NCBI RefSeq assembly: GCF_964199755.1 | Contig: NC_133901.1 | Coordinates: 24,275,583 to 24,339,582, forward strand | Origin: Larus michahellis | Taxonomy: Eukaryota; Chordata; Aves; Charadriiformes; Laridae | Reading direction: 5' to 3' | DNA length: 64,000 bases | Shown here: in pieces, positions 1 through 10,330 of the stretch | How positions within the stretch are numbered: the first letter of the stretch is position 1 | How the letters are laid out: the number at the start of each line of letters is the position of its first letter | The notes under the pieces: generated by a model | What the model saw: the letters and a program-made list of their open reading frames with translations, nothing else | The model's database searches: none | Told to the model about the DNA's origin: nothing | Translations under genes and position numbers: made by a program

Positions 1-2450
1 AATGAAATGCTATGTAAAAATATGAAAACAAGCTATATGATACCATAGGTCCAAATTAGGAATGGAAGTTAAAAATTATGTCAGGCAAATAGTAGAAAAC
101 AAAACAACAAAGACATGGGGGTTTAATTATTCATATATTTTTTTCCCCATAAATAAATTAAAATTCTGTTGCTTTTCTTATTTCACCCTGTTATGCACAG
201 TATTGAAACAGGGGAGGAGAGAGAAGGTGAGAAGAGTCCTGCAAAGCGAGGTGGGGGAAGTCCAAGCTGATAGATTGAAAAAAGTGCTGTGTGTTTGAAG
301 ACTGCAGTAACACCGTATGAAGTGGTCTGTTCTGAGTGTCATTTACAGCATTGCAAATACGGTACCAGATTTAGAATAACCGCAAATGGAAACCTGAATA
401 ATGGTGGAAACTGTTGTCTCTACAGAATTTTGATAACAGGAGTAGAGTGATTGAGGGGGTCTCTCTTCTGAGTGTCTTGTTCACAAGCGCTTGCTGCCCT
501 GGCAAAGAGTCTTTTACGTCCTAGATGCCAGGAAGCAGTTCTCACTTTTCCCTCTATATGGCTTCTTTGCGGTTATAGCCCTTGGAGCAGAGGGTCCTAA
601 GTTCAGTCACTAGTGCAAATTTATGGTCGTTGTTGTAACACAAAGTTTACAGTTAAATTAAATTTCAGTTGATAAACCTTTAGGCAATACCAGATTTTTG
701 CATAGTGTAATCATTAGTAAGGTGTTTAGAGACCACGAGCTAAGGCAACCACAGACCTTTTCAGACAAATATGCTCAGAAAGTTATATTTAACAAAATGC
801 TAAATACTCCAGAAGTATCAAATCCTTTTTTCCAATAGAGGTCCTCCTAATGAAAGTAAGTGGCAATGCCAGTGGAATTTTTGTCAAGTAGACAAAAGCC
901 AACGAGATATGTAACTCATTTATGATTTTTTTCCCCTTATCCTGTATGACAGTTCTAAAATGGCTGTGCTTGCTTTGTTTTGTTTTTATGCTTTAGCTAT
1001 TTTGTCCCTGCTCTTCCTCTGCATTTGTCCAGACCTTGGTCCATTTTATAGCAGCAGAGAAGCTCAAACAGCAAAAGCAGCCAACCTGCATTCCCACAGT
1101 GAGTAACCACAGGCTTGAAATGGCTGAGAACTATATGCCACGTAGCAAAAAGAGACATAGAGGCCAACTATCCTTGTTCTGATCCTTTTCCCTTCAGTGG
1201 ATTCTAATTGTTATTGCTGGTTATGATATATTCATATATTCTCTATTTTTAATGGAGAGGATATCTTCTGATGATTTATACAGAATATTTCAGAGTGATG
1301 ATGTCTGTTGATGGGTTATCATTTCAGAGAATACAGATACAAACACCTTGGAGTGTATCTTTGAGCTTGCCTTCACTACAGATGTTCTACTGTCCTGCAA
1401 AGCTTTTCAACGCTAGTTCCAGGAAGCGCTCTCAGGCAATGTGGTTTTGCCCACATGTAAAGATAGGTTGGGAGATTTTACACATGCTGATTGAAAACAG
1501 TCCTTGGGTCTAAATAGGGTGGAGGCCAGACAGCAGTTTATTAGACCAGCAAATATATTCTCTTCCACAGCAGCTGACATCTGCCAGCACTAACTGCAGT
1601 CACGGGATTAGTTTTCCAAATTTTAGATATTTCAGGAGAAACCATGCTTTTATATATATTTTTACGTTTCAGTGTTTCTACTCTGAAGTAAAGCTGGCAT
1701 CATGTAAATCATGAGTATTCCGCCTAAGCGTCTTCAAATCAAAAGGTGACAGGTTTTGGTGATACGTCTTGTTTTCTGTATTCACAAGCACGGTGAGTAG
1801 TGCGGCCTCTGACAGTGAAGCAGTGTGCTTTTCAGTGCATTTTTCATTGGTAACAGACATCCTGGAAATCAAGTTATGCCCTTATTGGTATATGTTCAGC
1901 CTGGCTTCCTAGGCCTCGAGCTGCAGTAGCACTTACAGTAGGACCATATTGACTTCACTGCATTTGTGGTGATGTAATAGATAATTGAAATTCATCTTGA
2001 GAAAGAAGGAAATAATTTATCAGCTGAGTAAAGAGAAGTTGAACTTACACGATTACTTTCCAAAACAGATACACTCTCGCGTTAGATGTTTCCAACAAAG
2101 ATGGTTAGCACATTGCTGGCAAAGATTTTGTGAGCATGTTTTGCTTGGATTGTTCTGCTTTGTCAGTGTGGTTTGGAACACAAAGGCTATTGTTTAAAAA
2201 AACATGAATGTTAATTTGCATTCCATTGCTGGGTTATTACACAGGGCGTGGAAAGAAAAAGCAAGCTCTGATTTAAAAAAAAAAAACAAAACACAACAAA
2301 ACACCATTGTTTCCTTTTCCCTTTCTTCTTCCTCATGCCTGTTTCTCCTTTATTTTAATGTTTCTTCTCCAGACATGCTCTTTGAGACAGTGAGTGTCCT
2401 CTAGCACTTTTAGGCAAATGTAAGTAAATCCACAGGTGTGTCTGTAGTGT
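1..2450. other. non-coding, nothing recognised
   Basis: AT-rich sequence with only short chance ORFs (80 codons or fewer). None has a recognisable protein motif or credible flanking splice sites. I see no repeat family, RNA gene or CpG cluster. By synteny this is either intergenic DNA between PXYLP1 and ZBTB38 or a 5' intron of ZBTB38; the sequence does not decide which. Confidence 0.5.
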
Positions 2451-2535
2451 AGAGTAGAATAGAATATTTCAGTTGGAAGGGACCTATAAAAGTCTTCTAG
2501 TCCAGCTGCCTGTAGATCATCTAGCAGAGCTATAT
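2451..2535 (-). mobile_element. CR1 LINE 3'-end fragment
   Basis: The + strand reads as the reverse complement of a CR1 3' end: a TAGAATAGAAT-like tail, then the block TTCAGTTGGAAGGGACCT and the TCTAGTCCA motif. The tail lies on the left, so the element points to the minus strand. Only the last 85 or so bases remain, as expected for a strongly 5'-truncated retrotransposed copy. It is clearly diverged and has no coding capacity. Confidence 0.8.
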
Positions 2536-3027
2536 AAATTTAAAACTGAACCTAACTTACAGAATCAATTCTACAATGACATTTCCAAGCAGTGACACTT
2601 GCAATATACCTGCTCTGAAATTAGGAGGTAATTGCAGTATGAAAATTCATATCCAACCTATTGCAGAAAACTCTGGGTGTAGTGTCAGAAGTGGCATAGA
2701 CCCTGAGTAGACCACACTGACACCTCACGTGCCACTATCCATTGATTCTTAATCCCAAGCCACATGCTCTAGCTGCCTCCATAGCCCTGGTTCATTTAGG
2801 AGTGTGGTGAGACGGATGAGCTCACTAATACAACCAGAAATAACTTTAGCAAAAGAGAGTTAGTTTTCAGTTGAACTGGTGAGCTGGTCTGACTCAACAG
2901 GCAGCCTCATAAGCAGAATGGGTAGCATAAGGAGAGTGGGAGGAACAGGACAATAGAAAGGGGGAAAAGGAGGACTGTAAGGGCCCTGAAGGCACTAATA
3001 AGCCATTATTGGCCCCACCTGCCAATA
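2536..3027. other. non-coding, nothing recognised
   Basis: No ORF, RNA gene or known repeat recognised. Purine-rich from about 2920 to 2985, then switching to the C-rich tract. Confidence 0.4.
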
Positions 3028-3063
3028 CCCACCCCCACCCCACTCTCCCCCCCTCCCCCCCCC
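3028..3063 (-). repeat. C-rich tract, G-quadruplex potential on the minus strand
   Basis: Five runs of three to nine C separated by single A or T or short spacers (3028-3030, 3032-3036, 3038-3041, 3047-3053, 3055-3063). On the minus strand these are G-runs with loops of 1 to 5 nt, which fits the canonical G-quadruplex pattern. No gene lies next to it. Confidence 0.7.
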
Positions 3064-3119
3064 TCGCCCATGGGCCCAGGGCTCTGTTTAAGTTCAGGTG
3101 TACCTGTTTCTGTTACAGC

Positions 3120-3400
3120 CATGCTTGTCCCTGTCTGTGGATTCTGTTGATTTGGGTCATTGTGGACTGACTTCCTAGCCTGCCCTTGGCTCTCTCCTGT
3201 CCCTATTGACCTGCCTGGTGCTCATGAGGCTGGGCCTCATCCTGACTTGTAGACTGGCTTGTCCTTATCCCTGCTCTGGCACTATAGACCTGCCTGGCAA
3301 TCACAGGGCTGTGTCTGACCCTGACTTGCAGACTGACTTCTCAGCCTGACCTTGGACCTGCCTCATTGCTTTGAACTTGCCTGATGATCAGGTTTGAGCC
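3120..3400 (+). repeat. imperfect tandem repeat, about 80-bp period
   Basis: Words recur with a spacing of about 79-80 bp: GACCTGCCTGG at 3208 and 3287, CCTGACTTG at 3241 and 3320, and AGACTG-CTT at 3251 and 3330. A related ACTGACTTC word opens the block near 3166, and a third GACCTGCCT begins near 3355. This gives roughly three diverged copies of a C/T-rich minisatellite-like unit. It is GC-rich relative to its surroundings and may sit inside an older LTR-like insertion that I cannot name. Confidence 0.55.
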
Positions 3401-5258
3401 TGGCTACTGCCCCTAGTCTGCCCTCCTCCCTTATTTTAGGATAGCAGGATGGTGTCTGGTGAGGCCTCTGCTCTGCTTGCTGTGATGTAGCTCCCTGTCC
3501 CTTAGGGAGCAACCAGCCCTTGCTGCTCCCTGACAAGGACCAGGCACTGGTAGCAGCACGGTCTCTGACTGGCTCCTATCAGCCTAAACTAATTATAAGA
3601 CTGTGTTAAGAGGTGGCAGTAACAATGAAGATGTTGTTAGTTCTTCCAGGAGCTGCTTCCCAAAAGAAGCAGTCTTGCCTCTTCCCCAACCACAGGTACT
3701 CGTTCCCACCCCTCTTCCTTGTGCCAGCACAATAGCTTATGCAGCAAGGCAGTGAACCAGCACAAACAAAAGTAATGAAGTTAGTTCTTGAAGAAAAGAA
3801 GGCATGGATTTACCTGGGGCACGAGCAAGCGCCTAGTGTTGAGAAGAGCAGCTGACACAGCTTTAGCCTTAAGTGTTTGTGGAAGTCTGGTTGAAGGATC
3901 AGCAAGGTTAGGGGTTTTACTGTGATCACACCAGGTCTGTCTGGGATCCTGGGAATTTGTGTGATTGGCCTAGGCTGCAGTGAGCAATGCTACGTCTTCC
4001 TTTTTGCCACTACCTGAACTAGCTCAGGCATGAAGGTGCTGCTGCAGTTACGTCTTGCACCTGGTGATGTAAATATAGCTGTGATTGTTTAGGCCTTTCT
4101 TACATAAGTAAACAAAGCAGCAACCATATACATCTAGACCTAAAGGTGCTGGGCACAGGGTTTACTTTCAGTTTATATTGAATGAGGAGATCGTAAAAAA
4201 CCTAAGTGTTCTGTGGTTGACTCTGCCAACTTAGTTGTGTGAGGATCAGCCCATTTGGTATTGATTGGTTGCTTTGGGTTTTTCTACTGCCTAGTATTTC
4301 TGTTCTTTTCAAATGTCATCTTCTGTCAGAATCAGTATGCAAGTAATGTCATGACTGGTATGTATCTCAACCAGCAGCGTTCAGATGATGTTAACTTCTG
4401 AGATCTTTAACTCACTAAGTGAAATCTCCAAGAAAAAAGTCTCACCATTGACCATAGTTGGATTTGACCATTGATTAGTTGGAAATGAAGACTAAGCCAT
4501 GCTCTTGATCATTAAGGTGTTCTCTCCGGATCTGTATTTACACATGCTGAGGAAGCTTGCACTGCAGGTGATTACTCTGGATCTGCTTCATGTCTTTAGC
4601 ATCCAGCTCTTGTGTTATGCTAGCTTAATTTTAATTAAATGGGAAAGGCATTAAAAAATTACATGGTAAAGAAATTAAATGGTAAAGCCAGAACTGCCCA
4701 GCAGATAAAAGGTATCTTCAACATAAGCAGGTAAGAAACCTTTAAAAAGATTATTGAAGAGACAAAATGGTAATCATCAAGAATTTATTCAGTATGTTGC
4801 AGGGGAAAAATACATTTCATAAATTACTTATTACTTGTTGTATATTCATAAGAGAATATTTGCTTTCTTCTGCCATTAATATTGAGGGATCTGTTAAGGA
4901 CTTAATGAAAATTATTTGCCTGGCGCTAACAAGATATATTTGCATAAAGACTGTGGTATTCTAGAAACTTCTGAAGTTTCAGAATTTGTCAAATATCATG
5001 GACATATTAGGAATGTTTGAAAAGGCAATCTAAAGGGTAGTAAAACCAAGCAGTCATATGAAACAAACTGCTGGTGTAAGGAGCAAGTGATGAATGGTAT
5101 CAATGGTGGAAGGAAGACTAAGGATTATTTTTGTCTGAAATAGAGTCCTGGGTACTTGGTAAAGATGAACCTGTTTTACATCTTGTTGTGAGCTATATTA
5201 AATCAGATTAAGATTAATGAGTGTGAAATTAAGTGTTTTCCAGGATATTCAGTAAGGA
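3401..5258. other. non-coding, nothing recognised
   Basis: Moderately GC-rich to about 4070, then AT-rich. Contains only short chance ORFs. No known repeat or RNA gene recognised. Confidence 0.4.
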
Positions 5259-5605
5259 AATCATAGAATCATTTAGGTTGGAAAAGACCTTTCAGATCAT
5301 TAAGTCCAACCGTTAACACTGCCAAGTCCAACACTAAACCATGTCCCTCAGCACCATGTTTACCTGTCTTTTAAACACCTCCAGGGGTGGTGATTCTACC
5401 GCTTCCCTGGGCAGCCTGTTCCGATGCTTGACAACCCTTTCAGTGAAGAATTTTTTCCTAATATCCAATCTAAACCTCCCCTGGTGCAACTTGAGGCCCT
5501 TTCCCCTCATCCTGTCACTTGTTACTTGGGAGAAGAGACCAGCCCCCCCCTCACTACAGCCTCCTTTCAGGTAGTTGTAGAGAGTGATAAGGTTTCCCCT
5601 CAGCG
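5259..5605 (-). mobile_element. CR1 LINE, 5'-truncated 3' end
   Basis: Read on the minus strand this is a typical avian CR1 terminus: the last codons of the second ORF, then the 3' end closing on the octamer tail (AATCATAGAATCAT on the + strand at 5259-5272). The conserved blocks TTTAGGTTGGAAAAGACCTT and CAGTGAAGAATTTTTTCCTA are visible on the + strand. About 350 bp is retained and the copy breaks off near 5605, the usual 5' truncation. Short ORFs on the + strand across 5341-5684 are antisense shadows of this element, not genes. It is better preserved than the copies at 2.45 and 55.7 kb. Confidence 0.92.
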
Positions 5606-5807
5606 AAAATTACAAAATAAAAGAACAAATGAAAGAAACTTACCTACTCTTTGTCGACAGCAACACTATTTCCTTGTTTGGTGAGCACTTCCTCGGAGTA
5701 ATTATATCATGTTTTTGGAAGCCTTTTCTAATGTTTGTATCTGACATCCCACTTCCATTTGTCTGACAACAATTCTTCTTGGTTGGGATAACCCACTTGT
5801 GCACGTG

Positions 5808-5988
5808 GTTCTGGGTTCTGTTCCTGTGTGAATCACTTAACCCCTCTGTCTTTTTCTCTTTCCATCCATAAAATTAGCATAATAATGCTAATTTATCACA
5901 GGCTATAGTTATGCTCAATTAATGTTTGTAATGATCTCTGAGATTGTTGGATAAAACATGCTGTAAAAGTGTATTATTATTGTTAATA
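5808..5988 (+). mobile_element. ancient tRNA-type SINE (MIR/CORE-like body, LINE-type tail)
   Basis: The left part carries GGTTCTGGGTTCTGTTCCTGT (B-box-like) followed by TCACTTAACCCCTCTGT and a C/T-rich stretch ending CATAAAATTAGCATAATAATG, the order seen in MIR-type CORE-SINEs. The right part (ATTAATGTTTGTAATG, then TCTGAGATTGTTGGATAAAA, then GCTGTAAAAGTGTATTATTATT) resembles the LINE-derived tail of old amniote SINEs, which ends in a short TTA repeat. The copy is heavily mutated, as expected for an element predating birds. The assignment rests on remembered consensus, so the exact family is uncertain. Confidence 0.6.
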
Positions 5989-8900
5989 GAGCCTTTTGTA
6001 CAACTGCACTCTAACAAAGCACTACCATTGCTCACTAGCTTTAGTTCTAAAATTTAACTGAAATCCCTAAGGACTTAATGGGATACAACTGTCTGTTAGT
6101 GTGTCCATTTCTCTTCCTGACTCAATTTATACCATCAGAAGAACAGTTTCAGTTGTGAAACATGGAATAGCTGCAGAGTTTGTGCGAAGAGAAATGATGT
6201 CATTTCATAAGTGATCTCGGACTGAAAGAAAGCTCTTTAAACAGGGCCTCATTTACACTGACCTCAGTTCCAGCTGAACTAGTTTAGACTTCAGAGGGCT
6301 GCAATTTGTCGAACACCTTTCTTAAAAGTTGGGAATATAAATATTCCTTAACTGTGGAAATTATGGCAGTGTAAGAGAGTGGTAGTAGACAAATGACAAT
6401 CTATGCCATTGGAGGAAAAGTCAGTAGTCTGGGGTTCATGGTTAATACTCTTGGGTTTTGGTTACATATACCAGGTTAACAGCTGGAAGACAAAGGCTTA
6501 GAACTCCCCTCCCATTTGTCAGGAGCAGGTGAAAAATGAAGGAACGAGCTTCACAACTGGACTGGTTGGGAGAAATGGTTTGAGCAGATCTACCGGCCTC
6601 CAACAGCAGCTCATGCTTAGCAGCATAATGGACAGTTGAGCTTAAGCAAGTAAGCTTGAAATGGATTTTTTTGTTGCTTTGGTCCTACATTTGTTAGACT
6701 GTTTGGAGCTGTGAGACAGTCATCTATACACATGGGATTTAGGAAGTGAGGTTTCTCTGTCCTGTTATGTGACATTTGATTTTATCAAATGATAAACAGT
6801 TTTCTTGGAACTTCCAAAACATTATCTCTTCTGCTGACATCCTTCCTACCCCTGCTTGTTCTGGTACTTCTATTATTAAAAATTGATTTCTTAATATTTT
6901 TAATAATGAGAAATATATGTTATTTTCATCCTGCCTGTTCTTCAAAATAGCTGAATGGTCTCTACTCAAACTTTATGAAAAAATCAATAATTGACAGAGA
7001 GAGACTATGTCAACAAAACTGATCCTGCTTAAAGTCATGTGTTTCAGAAGTAACTTTAATTGGTTTATAAAAGGAAATTTTCTGCTGATTTACTTCTAAG
7101 AAGATGTAAAATGGCTGAACTTTCTTTTGCAAAGAATAGATTTTATGTTGACTGCTCTGAGAAACTTCCTTTTTTTCAACCTAATTCTTGTTGCTCTTCT
7201 TGTCTAGTGTCTAGAATGATTTGGCTAAAATTTTGTATCTCTCTCCAGAATTTTATGTGACTAAGTGAAGCCTCTTTCCATATAAAATCTCTGAGTCTGT
7301 TATTCTCTAAATTAAATGTCTGCCTCTCAAAACTGGAGGAGAAGAAATAGTTGATGTGAACACGGAAGTGCTGATCAACACAAGGGAACCACAGGAAAAG
7401 CGTACATATGGGCATCAAGCAAGTTGTGCTATTTAGTACAGAGAAAAATAAAACTGATAACAACACAGTAAAAAAACAATACCTAAATTCACTAATCGAG
7501 TAAATTAGCCAGGAGTAATAGCAAACAGAAATTTGAAACCTTTGTCATAGTGTCTGGCAGCACTTTAGAAAGCAAATAGGGCCTTAGGGGGTATAATTAG
7601 AGGGACTGACTGTGCTCATCAGTAATTAAAGCACTATTCAGAGAAAGAAGGAAGAAAAAGCCACTTGTTATTGATAACTATTTTAAGTTAATTAAGAAAA
7701 TACAGAAATACAACCTGTAAAGGTGAGTGCAAATATCTATAAAGGCATCACTTTCTTCAGATTCTATGGATGGATTTACAGTTTTTAAAGTAACTCTCTT
7801 TGCCATTTGTTTACAGTGAATCCTAGGTGTTCTAATCCTTAAAGATTTTATAATTTATAGAGTACTAGACTGTATGTGGCTATTAGAAGTGTTTCACAAA
7901 AAAGCATATACAGCACCTCAATATATGTTAATACCTGACTTGTCTGTAATGCTTCAGTTTAGGCGAGCCCATGCTTTTTCATAATGCAGATTCATAACAC
8001 ATTGATACAATGCAGAATATCAGAATACATTTCATAATATTCAGGTATTTGCGATTTTTGTAAAATCTCAGTATTTGCCTTTTATAAGAGGAATTGCCTT
8101 TAAATGCTACTCTGCTTTTAATTCAGTAGTGCTGAAAAACATCCCCATCTAACAGGAATAGCAGGAGTTTGAACTTGTATCTTAGAACACTTAGATATTC
8201 TTTTTGATGGCCTGTTTATGTGAGCGTGGCAATTAAGAATGAAGGTGTGTAAATCATGTATAGGAATAACTAAGAACAATTGTTTTCTGTCCCAGCAAAC
8301 AATGGAAGAATTTGTTTAGCCATACAGAGACACATAAGGAATTGTGGAAAAGCATGGAAAAACTGTCAGCACTCAACTCATTTAGTCTGTATCTTTGGGA
8401 CAACTTGTACTAAATGTGTACGCAAATGGAAGTCCAACATGTTAACTGGGTCAGGTATAGAAGTGCTTTACTTTGGCTCCAAAAAGGCAAACTGTTGAGG
8501 TTCTATCATCAGTCCTTTTTTTTTCCTTCCCTCCCTCTTATTTTCTACAGCCCAACATCATCTAGTTGAGGTTTCAGTACTTAAGAAAGAGCTTCTAAGT
8601 CATGTAGTGAGCAGCAGGATTTTGGACAGAAGGCATTTCACCAGCGAGTTCATTGCTAGTCTGAATGTCTTGGTATACGGATGCTTTCCTGAAAGTGGGT
8701 GTTAGGTCAGAGAATTTACTTCATGATCAAGGCTGTGTTTTTTCTTTTCCAAAATAACTCTAATTTCAAACTGAGTGTTCATTAACGATGTGGTTTTTGC
8801 AATGGCAGTAGTGGAATGAAGAGACAAATATGATTGATGCAGCTAAATTCAGAGGCTGAAAACAGTCATTCCAAGAGCAGGTTTGTTGGAAGGCTGTATC

Positions 8901-9603
8901 CAGTTCTGGTATGTACTTTTGGAAACACCCACCCTGGATTCCCAGCTGTGCTTCATGTCCCCTTGTCATTGCTTTGCAGGGATGGTATCACAGAACGGTT
9001 GACTACAGTTTCTTAGCTAGAAATCTAGGATTGATTCTATCCTTTGTTTTCTGTATGTTGCTCGTTTACTTGACAAACAGTTTAAAAAAAAAAAGTACTG
9101 AGGTGGGAATGAACTCAAGCATGTGTATGTATGTTCATTCATTTATATATTATTAAGCATAACTCGCACATCCAGAGTGTCCTCTATAGCTAGAGGGACC
9201 ATTTTTTCTCTTGGTCCAGCTTGGGCCCGTGTTGAATAGACAGAAGTGAGCTGATCCATATAAAACTGAAAGCGTTTGTCACTTTTTTCTCAAACTCTGC
9301 TAGTCTTCTTCCAGATATTTACTGCTACAAGATTGGTCCTTGGCAGAGTTCCCAGTCTACTAGGCTGCCCTCATGTATTTCCTTCTTAGGATGACAAGGT
9401 GTGGCAATACTTTCAAACAAAAATCAGTACAGTTTTAGGGACTTTATGTGAGTCTTTCTGTTGAGAGATATTAGTTGTTTAGCTTAAATAAGTAAGTTTT
9501 AATTACAATAAATTACTTAAGGTTATAATATGGTGTGGTTTATGCTGGTTGCCTAGCTTTACTTGGCATGAGTAGCTAGATTCGTTAAAGCCTTTAGGCC
9601 ACA
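5989..9603. other. non-coding, nothing recognised
   Basis: AT-rich sequence with scattered ORFs of 60-96 codons and no recognisable protein similarity. No CpG cluster, RNA gene or identifiable repeat. Confidence 0.45.
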
Positions 9604-9772
9604 ATGGAGTTAATTTTCTTTGTAATTTTCCTAGCAGCTGGTACAGTGCTGTGTTTAGTCTTTTAGTATAAGAAAAATGTTGATAATGCACTGATGTTTT
9701 GGTAGTATTTTCCCTAAGTCTGGGATTTTTCAGTTCCCCATGTTCTGCCAGTGAGTGCAGGTGCACAAGAAG
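9604..9772 (+). mobile_element. ERVL-type LTR fragment (5' part)
   Basis: The block beginning GAGTTAATTTTCTTT, continuing through CTAGCAGCTGGTACAGTGCT and TGTTGATAATGCACTGATGT, and ending GTGCAGGTGCACAAGAAGC matches in order the first 200 or so bases of a common avian ERVL LTR as I remember it. The usual first bases (TGTCCTGG) are not intact. Orientation is +. Short ORFs overlapping it on both strands are chance. No gag, pol or env sequence lies beside it, so it is a relic. Confidence 0.55.
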
Positions 9773-10330
9773 CATAAACCAGAAGATAAGGAGGCTACAA
9801 CCATCAGCAGAGACTGCAAATCAACAAGATAATAGCAGTCGACGGCCTGCCTGCCTGGACACAGAAAAAGAATCCAATAAGGTGTTAGAAGGCCCCAGAC
9901 CAAAAATCATCACTGGACTGAAAGATGCGTGGACAGCACATGAAGAGCGCATGAGGGGCGGGTGTATAGATCGCAAGGGTATAATTGCCCAGGGATTTTT
10001 GTTCCATGTCCCTCTCTGGAGGCACCCAGCCTGGGCTAACCCTGCTGCTGCACCTTTCAATTAAATGATTTATTTTTCTAAAATCCGACACCCGAGGCTT
10101 TGCTGTCGTCGAGTCTGGAGAAGAAGGGAGCACACCCAAGAGTAAGTGTGTGTATGTGTGAGGAGTAGAAAGGGGCACCTGTCTGCTCACTGGAGTTGCC
10201 CACTGCGCAGGGACCCTGGTCCGAGCAGTTAAAGACTCGGGCGGTGTGTGTGCGACTCCTTGAGTGGGGTGTGTGAGTGCTCTGGCAGAGGCTTCTCCTT
10301 TAACATTTCTTTCCGCCTCCATCTGCTTTT
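9773..10330 (+). mobile_element. possible LTR remainder (TATA and polyA-like signals)
   Basis: Continues directly from the LTR-like block. It contains a TATA-like GGTATAATTG (9978-9987), a GC-richer stretch, and an ATTAAA signal (10060-10065), followed by a CpG-bearing segment. This order resembles U3-R-U5, but I cannot match the sequence to a family or find a terminal CA with a target duplication. It could be a variant LTR, a second insertion, or unrelated. The 121-145 codon ORFs here on opposite strands have no recognisable domains and are treated as chance. Confidence 0.3.

Noticed and set aside
5341-5684. Overlapping + strand ORFs of 77 and 86 codons
   Set aside because: Antisense translation of a CR1 3' end.
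9699-10322. 121- and 145-codon ORFs on opposite strands
   Set aside because: No recognisable domain; they lie in LTR-like sequence with a TATA-like and an ATTAAA signal.
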